Below, piece by piece: positions 44,066-52,207 of a stretch of DNA of 64,000 nucleotides. A program made the translations under genes and the position numbers. Source of the stretch: an uncultured Lachnospiraceae bacterium (GTDB lineage: Bacteria; Bacillota; Clostridia; Lachnospirales; Lachnospiraceae). Under the pieces are notes generated by a model, which saw nothing but the letters and a program-made list of their open reading frames with translations, had not been told where the DNA came from and made no database searches. The stretch spans positions 35,484 through 99,483 of the forward strand of contig ONDO01000003.1 in assembly GCA_900316625.1 (NCBI GenBank), written 5' to 3'. Position 1 is the stretch's first letter. Each line of letters starts with the position of its first letter.

Positions 44066-44626
44066 CTACATTTCCTGGAAGGTAAGAATCATCTCAGCCG
44101 TCTCTACCATGGAGCGACCGGTGTCCATACTTGTCTTCTGAATGTAACGGAAGGCCTCTTCTTCCGTCAGATGATTTCGATCCATGATCAGAGCTTTTGC
44201 ATCATCGATCATCTTCTGTTCTTCCGGGCTTCTCTTTTTTGGCTTTGCTTTTTCCTTCTTCTTCTCTCTTCGAAAAGCATATTCCAGCTCACCTAAGATC
44301 ATGGCAACAGTATCTAGGATTGCCGCGCCCTTGGCCGGCAACTCAACTGCCATCACATCATCTTCTCTTCGAGATGCAATATTCTTCGCAGAATCCATAA
44401 GAAGAACTCTCCAGAAAGCCGGAAGATTCGGAAGAATTTCCGTATAGTCCATATCCTTCATGCGGACGGGACAGATCAGGATTCCAATATTCTGTTCTCT
44501 CATATTTCGCAGCGCCTCACCACCGCCGGAGACAATCTGAGTATCCGTAAAACCAGCATGTAAAAGGAGGAGACGGATTTTCTCCGACATGGATCCCGCC
44601 GGGAAGGCAATCAGGATCTGTGTCAT
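44066..44626 (-). CDS. nitR: ANTAR-domain antiterminator with receiver-like N-terminus (NitR-like)
   Basis: A 186-aa protein. The N-terminal part (1 to about 118) looks like a receiver fold but lacks a clear phospho-acceptor signature. A Lys-rich linker (REKKKEKAKPKKR) leads to a C-terminal ANTAR domain (about 135-184, AKALIMDRNHLTEEEAFRYI, then MVETAEMIL). ANTAR domains bind paired RNA hairpins and stop terminators from forming. The gene lies 9 bases after the GS-like gene and upstream of gltBD, the same order as the glnA-nitR-gltAB cluster of solvent-forming clostridia. The start is the ATG at 44626 (AAGGAG upstream). The symbol is given by context and domain. Confidence 0.85.
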   Translation of the reverse strand: MTQILIAFPAGSMSEKIRLLLLHAGFTDTQIVSGGGEALRNMREQNIGILICPVRMKDMDYTEILPNLPAFWRVLLMDSAKNIASRREDDVMAVELPAKGAAILDTVAMILGELEYAFRREKKKEKAKPKKRSPEEQKMIDDAKALIMDRNHLTEEEAFRYIQKTSMDTGRSMVETAEMILTFQEM

Positions 44627-44635
44627 AGGCACTCC

Positions 44636-45925
44636 TTAGATACGATGCAGATATTCACGAATCTCCCAGTCCGTCACCTCACTTGCGTAGGAATCCCATT
44701 CCCCTCGCTTCGAAGCGAGGTAGATCTTGGCATATTTCTCACCGCAAACCTCGGTAAGATATGCGTCCTTACGGAATTCATCCACTGCATCCTTCAGTGT
44801 CTTTGGAAGACTACCAACGCGGGTGTCTGCTTCCGGAAGCATAAGTTTCTTCTCAATTCCATCGAGCCCACTGGCAATCAGATACGCAATGGTAAGATAG
44901 GGATTGGTTGCCCCATCCGGAAGTTCCCAGCGGATTGCGGTATCATTCTCTCCGTCCTTTACAAGGCAGATGGGAGCTTCATAGTCCTCCTGTGACCAGA
45001 AGATCCCCTTATCAGAGCAGAAGCGAGCTCCGGTTCTCTTATAGGAATTCACAATGGGATTGGCAATTACAGACATACCAGGCATATGATGCAGAACACC
45101 TGCCAGGAATTGCTTTCCTAATTCACTCATACCATAGACATCAGTGGCGGATGTCATTTTGGCGACCGTCTCCGCTGTACCAGTCAGTGTAATTGCCATA
45201 GCAGAACCTGGAAGGTCTGTTCTGGGCTTAGGCATGAAGGTTGCATGAAATCCATTTCTTGCACCGATTGTCCTTACGGTATTTCGGAGGGTCAGGATCT
45301 GATCTGCCATCTTGACACCGGATGCTCTCTTGAAGGCTACCGCATGCTGCGCCGGTGCGTCCTCGTGATGAGAAGATTCCATCTCGAAGCCTAATTCCTC
45401 GAGAGCGAAGATAATAGCACGTCTGGCATTCTCACCGGAATCCAGGGGTGCCATATCCAGATACATGGCTCTCTCCTTCGTCTCATTGGTCGGATTCCCT
45501 TCTTCGTCTGTATCGAAGAGGAAGAATTCGCATTCCGGATTGACTTCGAAGCTAAGACCAGCCTTCTCTGCACGATCTAAAACGCTCTGCAGAATGAAGC
45601 GCGGACTCTCCTTGATCATCCTGCCATCTTCATAAGTAAGGTCACAGAGGAATCTGCCAACCTTGCCTTGCTGGGGACGCCAGGGCAGAATTGCGAAAGT
45701 ATCAATATCCGGCTTGAGATAGATCTTACGAAGGCCCATCTCCTTAGCACCACGAATGTGATATCCGTCGATATAGCTGCCACCTTCGATGGCTCTCTCA
45801 ATCTCACTTCCTGTTACCGCAATATTCCTTAATACACCGAAAAAATCTGCGAACTGTAAACGAATGAACTTAATATCTTCTTCTTCGATAATCTGTAACA
45901 CTTGTTCTTTGGTTTTCGATTCCAT
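44636..45925 (-). CDS. Glutamine synthetase I-like protein lacking key active-site residues
   Basis: A 429-aa protein with the GSI fold but altered catalytic sites. Kept: ECEFFLFD (metal Glu pair), SHHE, MPKP, NSYKR and NPYL. Lost: the metal Glu in QHEID (here QHAVA), the His in GSGMH (here GSAMA), the GYEAP flap and the NRSPLIR arginines that bind substrate and ATP. It is also shorter than the usual 444 aa. It therefore probably does not make glutamine and may act as a sensor or a different ligase. True synthesis can come from GSIII at 47907. It sits 17 bases after pyrG (GAGGAG site) and directly before the ANTAR gene. Confidence 0.8.
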   Translation of the reverse strand: MESKTKEQVLQIIEEEDIKFIRLQFADFFGVLRNIAVTGSEIERAIEGGSYIDGYHIRGAKEMGLRKIYLKPDIDTFAILPWRPQQGKVGRFLCDLTYEDGRMIKESPRFILQSVLDRAEKAGLSFEVNPECEFFLFDTDEEGNPTNETKERAMYLDMAPLDSGENARRAIIFALEELGFEMESSHHEDAPAQHAVAFKRASGVKMADQILTLRNTVRTIGARNGFHATFMPKPRTDLPGSAMAITLTGTAETVAKMTSATDVYGMSELGKQFLAGVLHHMPGMSVIANPIVNSYKRTGARFCSDKGIFWSQEDYEAPICLVKDGENDTAIRWELPDGATNPYLTIAYLIASGLDGIEKKLMLPEADTRVGSLPKTLKDAVDEFRKDAYLTEVCGEKYAKIYLASKRGEWDSYASEVTDWEIREYLHRI

Positions 45926-45942
45926 AAGGTGCTCCTCTTCTT

Positions 45943-47547
45943 TTACTTGTGATATTCCACTGCTGCTTTTACCAGTCCCGCAAATAAAGGATGTGCTTTG
46001 TTGGGTCTTGATTTGAATTCCGGATGGGCCTGGGTTCCGATATAGAAGGGATGCCCTTCCACTTCCACCATCTCGACAATTCTATTATCCGGAGAGATTC
46101 CAGATAATGTCAATCCTGCATCTGCCATTGCCTGGCGGAAATCATTATTGAATTCAAATCTGTGTCTGTGACGCTCTGAGATTTCAGCCTTCCCGTAGAG
46201 ACGATATGCGAGACTTCCTTCCTTAACCTTACAAGGATATGCTCCAAGTCTCATTGTACCACCAAGATCCTCAACTTCCCTCTGTTCCGGCATCAGATCA
46301 ATAACAGGATGCAGAGTATCAGGTGCGAATTCGGTCGAATTTGCATCATGGAATCCTAAGACATCCCTTGCAAAGCTAACCACTGCCATCTGCATTCCGA
46401 GACAGATACCAAGATAAGGAATCTTCTTCTCACGGGCATAGCCTGCTGCCATGATCATTCCCTCAGTACCTCTGTCACCGAAACCACCAGGAACCAGAAT
46501 TCCGTCCACTCCTGCAAGCAGCTTCTCTGCTCCTTCCTTCTCAATCTCCTCTGAATCCACCCATCGGATATTCACTTCGGCATGATTCTTAATACCGCCA
46601 TGCTTTAGTGCCTCCACAACGGACAGATATGCATCATGCAGAGCAATATATTTTCCTACAATTGCGATCTCTGCCTTATCTGTCGGATGGCGAAGATCCT
46701 CTACCATATCTTCCCACTCTTTTAAACCCGTTGCCTCCGGCACCGGCATGTGCAGACACTCCAATACAACATCTGCGAGATGCTCCTTCTCCATCATAAG
46801 AGGAAGAGAGTAGAGGGAATCTGCATCCAGGTTCTGTAGTACATATTTAGCAGGTACATTACAGAAGAGGGCGATCTTATCTTTCAGAGACTGGGACAAT
46901 TCCATCTCTGTTCTACATACCAGGATATCCGGCTGAATTCCAATTTCTAAGCACTTCTTAACAGAGGTTTGCGTCGGTTTTGTTTTCAGCTCGCCTGATA
47001 CGCGAAGATAAGGGATGAGCGTTACGTGAATCATAATGGCATTCTCACGTCCGACATCATGCTGGAACTGACGAATCGCTTCTAAGAAAGGCTGGCTCTC
47101 GATATCACCAACTGTACCGCCCACCTCAATGATTGCAACTCTGTCTTCAGACTGATCTTCACTACGATAGAATCTGGACTTTATTTCATTCGTAATATGA
47201 GGAATGACCTGAACGGTTCCTCCGCCATAATCTCCATGACGTTCCTTATTCAGAACGGACCAGTAGATCTTACCTGAAGTCACATTCGCATTATGGTCTA
47301 AGGACTCGTCGATAAATCTCTCATAATGGCCCAAGTCAAGATCTGTCTCCGTACCATCATCTGTAACAAAGACTTCTCCATGCTGAATCGGGTTCATGGT
47401 TCCAGGATCCACATTGATATAAGGATCAAACTTCTGCATGGTGACCTTGATACCGCGTGCCTTCAGAAGTCTTCCAAGGGAAGCTGCTGTAATACCTTTT
47501 CCAAGACCAGATACAACACCACCTGTTACAAATACATACTTAACCAT
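45943..47547 (-). CDS. pyrG: CTP synthase
   Basis: Makes CTP from UTP with glutamine as nitrogen donor. The start is the ATG at 47547 ([18 protein letters not shown], with GGAGGAAGCAG upstream), giving 534 aa. The frame runs open further upstream into the leader but without a start signal. The synthetase domain has [11 protein letters not shown] and the glutaminase domain has GICLGMQ with the nucleophile Cys and a C-terminal HPEF. It is the first gene of a unit with the GS-like and ANTAR genes. Confidence 0.97.
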   Translation of the reverse strand: MVKYVFVTGGVVSGLGKGITAASLGRLLKARGIKVTMQKFDPYINVDPGTMNPIQHGEVFVTDDGTETDLDLGHYERFIDESLDHNANVTSGKIYWSVLNKERHGDYGGGTVQVIPHITNEIKSRFYRSEDQSEDRVAIIEVGGTVGDIESQPFLEAIRQFQHDVGRENAIMIHVTLIPYLRVSGELKTKPTQTSVKKCLEIGIQPDILVCRTEMELSQSLKDKIALFCNVPAKYVLQNLDADSLYSLPLMMEKEHLADVVLECLHMPVPEATGLKEWEDMVEDLRHPTDKAEIAIVGKYIALHDAYLSVVEALKHGGIKNHAEVNIRWVDSEEIEKEGAEKLLAGVDGILVPGGFGDRGTEGMIMAAGYAREKKIPYLGICLGMQMAVVSFARDVLGFHDANSTEFAPDTLHPVIDLMPEQREVEDLGGTMRLGAYPCKVKEGSLAYRLYGKAEISERHRHRFEFNNDFRQAMADAGLTLSGISPDNRIVEMVEVEGHPFYIGTQAHPEFKSRPNKAHPLFAGLVKAAVEYHK

Positions 47548-47613
47548 CTGCTTCCTCCATCGATTTACACTCTTGCCGTCGCACACTTTTTTGCATTTCA
47601 TCAGATACTCACG

Positions 47614-47668
47614 AAAAAAGGTGTCGAAAAGTAAGAGGTCTTTTGCCTCTCTCTCTGACACCTTTGTC
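47614..47668 (-). terminator. Attenuator in the pyrG leader
   Basis: On the minus strand AAAGGTGTC (47665-47657) pairs with GACACCTTT (47625-47617), with AGAGG/CCTCT inside and six T residues at the end. A short GAC-AAAGGT-GTC hairpin (47668-47657) overlaps its 5' arm and repeats the loop pattern of the gltB, glnN and amt leaders, but with a stem of only 3 bp. pyrG leaders of Gram-positives are often attenuated in response to CTP, so that is an alternative. Confidence 0.75.
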
Positions 47669-47694
47669 GCCCTAATATAAAAAACACGTTCAAT

Positions 47695-47723
47695 AATATA
47701 CGCCCGAAAAATTCATTTGTAAA
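47695..47723 (-). promoter_or_regulatory. Promoter of the pyrG leader
   Basis: TTTACA (47723-47718) and TATATT (47700-47695) on the minus strand with a 17-base spacer. Transcription would start near 47688, about 20 bases before the attenuator. Confidence 0.6.
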
Positions 47724-47767
47724 TTCTTTTGCTGCAAGTCCTTCAAAAAATTTTTTTCAAAAAACAT

Positions 47768-47796
47768 TTGACATATGTTTTTCTGAGTTCTATGAT
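47768..47796 (+). promoter_or_regulatory. Promoter of glnN
   Basis: TTGACA (47768-47773) and TATGAT (47791-47796) with a 17-base spacer, near consensus. The start should be about 47803, so the RNA would begin about 17 bases before the antiterminator hairpin. Confidence 0.8.
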
Positions 47797-47819
47797 TCAT
47801 AACATCAAATTATGAACAG

Positions 47820-47837
47820 CAAAGCAAAGGCGCTTTG
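47820..47837 (+). promoter_or_regulatory. Candidate ANTAR-target antiterminator hairpin, glnN leader
   Basis: CAAAGC-AAAGGC-GCTTTG is a perfect 6-bp stem with the same six-base loop (A1, G4) as in the gltB leader. Its 3' half overlaps the 5' arm of the terminator. An upstream stem TTCATAA-7-TTATGAA (47795-47815) exists, but the predicted start site would cut it. Confidence 0.7.
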
Positions 47838-47868
47838 GGCAGACTATTCTGCTCAGGGCGCCTTTTTT
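47826..47868 (+). terminator. Intrinsic terminator in the glnN leader
   Basis: AAAGGCGC (47826-47833) pairs with GCGCCTTT (47858-47865), with GCAGA/TCTGC inside, and six T residues run to 47868. It precedes the glnN ATG by 38 bases, so it can only be an attenuator for glnN. Confidence 0.9.
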
Positions 47869-47906
47869 GCTACATAAAAACTCGAAGCATCGAAAGGAGA
47901 TACAAT

Positions 47907-50012
47907 ATGTCTAAGGCATCAGTACCCGAACTCTATGGAAGTATGGTTTTTAATGACCGTATCATGAAAGAACGCCTGCCCAAGGCAACCTACAAGGCTC
48001 TCCGTAAGACTATTGCGGATGGAACTTCTCTGGAACTTGAAACCGCAAATACCATTGCTGCTGTAATGAAGGAATGGGCTATTGAAAAGGGTGCTACACA
48101 TTTCACCCATTGGTTCCAGCCCATGACTGGTTTCACCGCTGAGAAGCATGACAGCTTTATCACTCCTCAGGAGGATGGTTCCGTTCTCATGAGTTTCTCT
48201 GGTAAGGAACTGATCAAGGGTGAACCGGATGCATCTTCCTTCCCTTCCGGTGGTATCCGCGCCACCTTCGAAGCACGTGGCTATACTGCATGGGATCCTT
48301 CCTCTCCTGCCTTTGTTAAGGATGGCACACTTTATATCCCCACTGCATTTTGCTCCTATGGCGGTGAATCCTTGGATAAGAAGACTCCCCTGCTTCGTTC
48401 TATGGACGCTCTCAATCATGAGGCTGTAAGAATGCTCCGCCTGCTTGGCAATACCACAGTAAAGAGAGTCGATACCACCGTTGGTTCCGAACAGGAATAC
48501 TTCCTGATTGATAAGGATCTCTACATGCAGAGAAAGGATCTTCTCTTCTGTGGAAGAACCCTTCTCGGTGCACCTGCTCCTAAGGGACAGGAGATGGAAG
48601 ATCATTACTTCGGCGTTTTAAAACCCAAGGTATCTGCCTTCATGCATGATCTCGATGAAGAGCTCTGGAAGCTTGGTGTTCCTGCTAAGACCAAACATAA
48701 TGAGGTTGCTCCTGCACAGCATGAGCTTGCCCCCATCTTCGAAACCGCAAATATCGCCGTAGATCACAACCAGCTGACCATGGAGATGATGAAGAAGGTT
48801 GCAGACCGTCACAATATGGCCTGCCTCCTGCACGAGAAGCCTTTCGAAGGAATCAATGGTTCCGGAAAGCATGTCAACTGGTCCATCGTTACTGATGAGG
48901 GTGAGAACCTGCTTGAACCTGGTAAGACTCCCGCTGAGAACACCCAGTTCCTTGTCTTCCTGATTGCTGTCATTGCAGCTGTTGATAAGTATGCAAAGCT
49001 TCTTCGTGTCAGCGTTGCATCAGCAGGTAACGACCACAGACTTGGTGCCAACGAAGCACCTCCCGCTGTTATCTCTATCTTCCTTGGTGACGAGCTTGAG
49101 TCCATTCTCTCTGCCATTGACAAGGGCATTAGTCCTGAAGATGCAGAACATACCTTAATGAATATCGGTGCCAAGATTCTCCCGACCTTCACCAAGGATA
49201 CTACCGATCGTAACAGAACTTCTCCTTTTGCCTTCACTGGTAACAAGTTCGAGTTCCGTATGCCTGGTTCTTCTGTCTCCGTAGCAGATCCGAATGTCAT
49301 CCTGAATACTGCAGTCGCAGACTCTCTTAGACATATGAGAAAAGAACTCGAGGGAACCTCTGAAGATAAGCTTCAGGATAGTCTGATGAAGCTTCTGCAG
49401 AAAACCCTGAAAGAGCATAAGCGAGTTCTCTTTAATGGTAACGGTTATACCGACGAATGGCTTACAGAAGCTGAGAAGAGAGGCCTTCCTAACTTAAAGT
49501 CTCTTCCGGATGCAATGCCAGCACTGATTGAAGACGACAGCATTGCCCTCTTCACTGCCTATCACATCTTTAGCGAGACCGAACTCCGTGCCCGCTATGA
49601 GATTCTTCTGGAGAACTATTCCAAGCTGATCCATATCGAGAGCCTGACCCTGCAGGATATGGTCAAGAAGGACTTCACGACCGGACTTCTCTCCTATATG
49701 TCCGATGTCACTGCAGAAGCATTACAGAAGCAGGAGTTCTCTGATACGATCTCTGTTTCCTATGAGAAGGAGATTCTCGAAACCCTGTCCTCTTCTTCCG
49801 AGGCTATCAACGCAAGCCTGAAGAAGCTTGCAGAGGATACAGCAAGCGCTGAATCCGAAGCTGACGAACAGAAGAGAGCTGTAAAGTATCACGAGACGAT
49901 TCTTGCTGACATGGAAGACGTACGTAAGGCGGTTGATACTGCCGAGGCCATCATTCCTCAGGAATACCTCACCTACCCGACCTACGACCAGTTGCTCTTC
50001 TCTCTTAGATAA
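47907..50012 (+). CDS. glnN: Glutamine synthetase type III
   Basis: A 701-aa enzyme of the large GSIII class that makes glutamine from glutamate, ammonia and ATP. Family motifs are present: VGSEQEYFLID, KHNEVAPAQHELAPIFE, HEKPFEGINGSGKHVNWS, GNDHRLGANEAPPA, DRNRTSPFAFTGNKFEFR. The residues lost in the GS-like protein at 44636 are all intact here. The start is the ATG at 47907 behind GAAAGGAGA. Expression is probably controlled by the leader attenuator. asnB follows after 26 bases. Confidence 0.96.
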   Translation: MSKASVPELYGSMVFNDRIMKERLPKATYKALRKTIADGTSLELETANTIAAVMKEWAIEKGATHFTHWFQPMTGFTAEKHDSFITPQEDGSVLMSFSGKELIKGEPDASSFPSGGIRATFEARGYTAWDPSSPAFVKDGTLYIPTAFCSYGGESLDKKTPLLRSMDALNHEAVRMLRLLGNTTVKRVDTTVGSEQEYFLIDKDLYMQRKDLLFCGRTLLGAPAPKGQEMEDHYFGVLKPKVSAFMHDLDEELWKLGVPAKTKHNEVAPAQHELAPIFETANIAVDHNQLTMEMMKKVADRHNMACLLHEKPFEGINGSGKHVNWSIVTDEGENLLEPGKTPAENTQFLVFLIAVIAAVDKYAKLLRVSVASAGNDHRLGANEAPPAVISIFLGDELESILSAIDKGISPEDAEHTLMNIGAKILPTFTKDTTDRNRTSPFAFTGNKFEFRMPGSSVSVADPNVILNTAVADSLRHMRKELEGTSEDKLQDSLMKLLQKTLKEHKRVLFNGNGYTDEWLTEAEKRGLPNLKSLPDAMPALIEDDSIALFTAYHIFSETELRARYEILLENYSKLIHIESLTLQDMVKKDFTTGLLSYMSDVTAEALQKQEFSDTISVSYEKEILETLSSSSEAINASLKKLAEDTASAESEADEQKRAVKYHETILADMEDVRKAVDTAEAIIPQEYLTYPTYDQLLFSLR

Positions 50013-50038
50013 TTTCGTTTAGATAAGGAAAAAGAAAA

Positions 50039-51622
50039 ATGTGTTCAATTCTCGCCTGGTGCAGTCCATCTGCATCCTTCGACACCTTCAAGGAAGCCCT
50101 TGATCGTTCTATCCCACGCGGCCCTGACATGCAGCGGATCACCCCTGTCCCCGGTGGACTTATGGGCTTTAACCGCCTTGCCATCATGGGCTTAAATGAG
50201 GAGGGCATGCAGCCCTTTACCCTGGATCAGGATGTACTGATCTGCAACGGCGAAATCTATAACTTCCGTTCTAAGAAGGAAGAACTCATCCGCATCGGTT
50301 ACGACTTCAGAAGCGAATCTGACTGTGAGATCCTTCTCCCTCTATACCATGAGTATGGCCTTTCGCTCTTCGGGATGCTGGATGCTGAATTTGCCCTCGT
50401 ACTCTACGATCACGAAAAGAAGTCTTTTGTAGCCGCCAGGGACCCCATCGGTATCCGCCCACTCTATTATGGTATCGACTCTTCTGGCTACACTCTCTTC
50501 GCATCTGAACCGAAGAATCTGGTCGGCCTCTGTGACATGATTCTTCCCTTCCCTCCCGGTCACTACTACGTAGATGGCAAATTCGTATCCTACCTCGACC
50601 CTTCGAAAGTGGAACGCGTCTCTTACGACTCTTCGGAGCTTGTCTCCAAGATGATCCATGACAGACTGGTGGAGGGTGTAAGGAAGCGTCTCGATGCGGA
50701 TGCTCCGGTTGGTTTCCTTCTCTCCGGCGGCCTGGATTCCAGCCTTGTCTGCGGCATTGCAGCCAAGCTCTCCAAGCAACCATTAGAAACCTTTGCCATC
50801 GGCATGGATATCGATGCGATCGATCTCAAGTACGCCCGCGAGGTCGCTGACTTCATCGGCTCAAACCATCATGAAGTCATCATCACAAAGGAAGATGTCC
50901 TAGCCGCATTAGAACCCGTCATCGAAGCCCTTGGCACCTACGACATTACGACCATTCGTGCTTCCATCGGCATGTACCTCTGTTGCAAGTACATCCACGA
51001 GAACACCTCTGTCCGTGTCCTGCTGACCGGCGAGATCTCCGATGAACTCTTCGGCTACAAGTACACTGACTTCGCGCCCAGCGCCCAGGCCTTCCAGGAA
51101 GAAGCCGAGAAGCGTATCCGCGAACTTCACATGTATGATGTTCTCCGCGCAGACCGCTGTATCAGCGCCAACTCCTTGGAAGCCCGTGTGCCTTTCGGCG
51201 ACCTGGCCTTTGTCCGCTATGTTATGTCGATCGACCCCGAGAAGAAGCTGAACATCTATCATAAAGGCAAGTATCTCCTCCGTCATGCCTTCGAAGCAGA
51301 TAACCTGATTCCTTACGACATTCTCATGCGTGAGAAGGCAGCCTTCTCCGATGCTGTCGGCCACTCCCTTAGAGACGACCTCATCGAGTATGCTTCGCAA
51401 AAGTATACCGACTCGGAGTTTTCGGAAAAGATCCGGAAATATTCCCACGCTCGTCCTTTCACCAAAGAGTCTCTGCTCTATCGCGAGATCTTCGAGAAAT
51501 ACTATCCCGGTCAGTCCCAGATGGTTACCACCTTCTGGATGCCCAACCAATCCTGGGAAGGCTGTAACGTAAATGACCCTTCCGCCCGCGTCCTCTCGAA
51601 TTACGGAGAAAGCGGTAAGTAG
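50039..51622 (+). CDS. asnB: Asparagine synthase (glutamine-hydrolysing)
   Basis: A 527-aa enzyme. Cys2 right after the initiator Met (MCSILAW) is the glutaminase nucleophile, with CNGEIYNF and ESDCEIL completing that domain. The synthetase domain has the PP-loop LLSGGLDSSL (about 240-250) and LTGEISDELFGYKY. It transfers glutamine nitrogen to aspartate. It lies 26 bases after glnN, so glutamine made there can feed it directly. It lacks the N-terminal extension of some AsnB types. Confidence 0.95.
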   Translation: MCSILAWCSPSASFDTFKEALDRSIPRGPDMQRITPVPGGLMGFNRLAIMGLNEEGMQPFTLDQDVLICNGEIYNFRSKKEELIRIGYDFRSESDCEILLPLYHEYGLSLFGMLDAEFALVLYDHEKKSFVAARDPIGIRPLYYGIDSSGYTLFASEPKNLVGLCDMILPFPPGHYYVDGKFVSYLDPSKVERVSYDSSELVSKMIHDRLVEGVRKRLDADAPVGFLLSGGLDSSLVCGIAAKLSKQPLETFAIGMDIDAIDLKYAREVADFIGSNHHEVIITKEDVLAALEPVIEALGTYDITTIRASIGMYLCCKYIHENTSVRVLLTGEISDELFGYKYTDFAPSAQAFQEEAEKRIRELHMYDVLRADRCISANSLEARVPFGDLAFVRYVMSIDPEKKLNIYHKGKYLLRHAFEADNLIPYDILMREKAAFSDAVGHSLRDDLIEYASQKYTDSEFSEKIRKYSHARPFTKESLLYREIFEKYYPGQSQMVTTFWMPNQSWEGCNVNDPSARVLSNYGESGK

Positions 51623-51672
51623 GGCCAAAGAACCGAATATTGAACTCCAACTCAATAGAGTAAGCTTTACAT

Positions 51673-52006
51673 TTACACGAAGGGATTATAGAATCTGCTT
51701 CCGTCATAGAAAGTGAACACCAAGGCTGCAATTGCGAAGACCGCACTTGCAGCCATACTTATGTAATCCGCTGCCTTAAGCTTCTTCGCTGAATACCAGC
51801 TACGCTTCTTATTCTTACCAAATCCTCGAAGCTCCATAGCATTGGAAACAACGTCGATTCTCTCCATTGTCGAGAAGAGCAGAGGGAAGATAATAGCTGA
51901 TGTATGCTTGATGCGGTCCATCAGCTTGGCCTTGCCACTCATCTCGATACCACGCGCCTGCTGGGCATTGTGGATTCTCGTATAATCATCCTGCACATCC
52001 GGAATC
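51673..52006 (-). pseudogene. ecfT: EcfT remnant (energy-coupling factor membrane subunit), 5' end lost at an IS
   Basis: The reading frame ends at 51673 and can be followed back in frame to the IS border. It shows the EcfT C-terminal signature (IPDVQDDYTRIHNAQQARG, then SNAMELRGFG) and a last membrane helix. About 60% of the usual length is missing upstream, where the IS200/IS605 element begins. The missing N-terminus is not found on the far side of the element, so a deletion or rearrangement accompanied the insertion. Confidence 0.85.
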
Positions 52007-52207
52007 TGACTACTCCCACGGGCAAGCCCGTGGGGTTCTGGTTGCCAAGTTTAGCTTGCAATCGTACACCATTTTCAGGCTTTGGAGCTACAAGTGTAAA
52101 TCTATTTGAACCAGGACTTTTATTACCAAGCAATCCAACGACCACATTAACGGCAAATTTCTGCTTTTCAGCAAGGACGTACAGTCAATCGCCCTGATAT
52201 TAACTTG
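52007..52207 (-). ncRNA. Putative omega-RNA region and right end of the element
   Basis: The 200 bases after the tnpB stop have no credible gene and end in the right-end hairpin. In this family the guide RNA of TnpB is made from the end of tnpB through the right end, and its guide is the flanking DNA, here the ecfT remnant beginning near 52006. The assignment is positional. Confidence 0.4.
52015..52034. repeat. Right-end hairpin of the IS element
   Basis: A perfect 9-bp palindrome around AA (CCCACGGGC / GCCCGTGGG). It matches the left-end hairpin at 54538 except for one base per arm. Confidence 0.9.

Noticed and set aside
47657-47680. GGGC in the pyrG leader as a reiterative-transcription start like that of Bacillus subtilis
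   Set aside because: The best promoter places the start about 20 bases upstream of this GGGC, so it would not be the first transcribed bases.
47795-47815. TTCATAA-7-TTATGAA as the first hairpin (P1) of an ANTAR target before glnN
   Set aside because: The loop has seven bases without the G4 pattern, and the predicted transcription start falls inside the 5' arm. It is kept only as a weak possibility.
51939-52145. A 68-codon open frame across the IS right end
   Set aside because: It crosses the right-end hairpin and the element border, has no ribosome site, and lies in the expected guide-RNA region.
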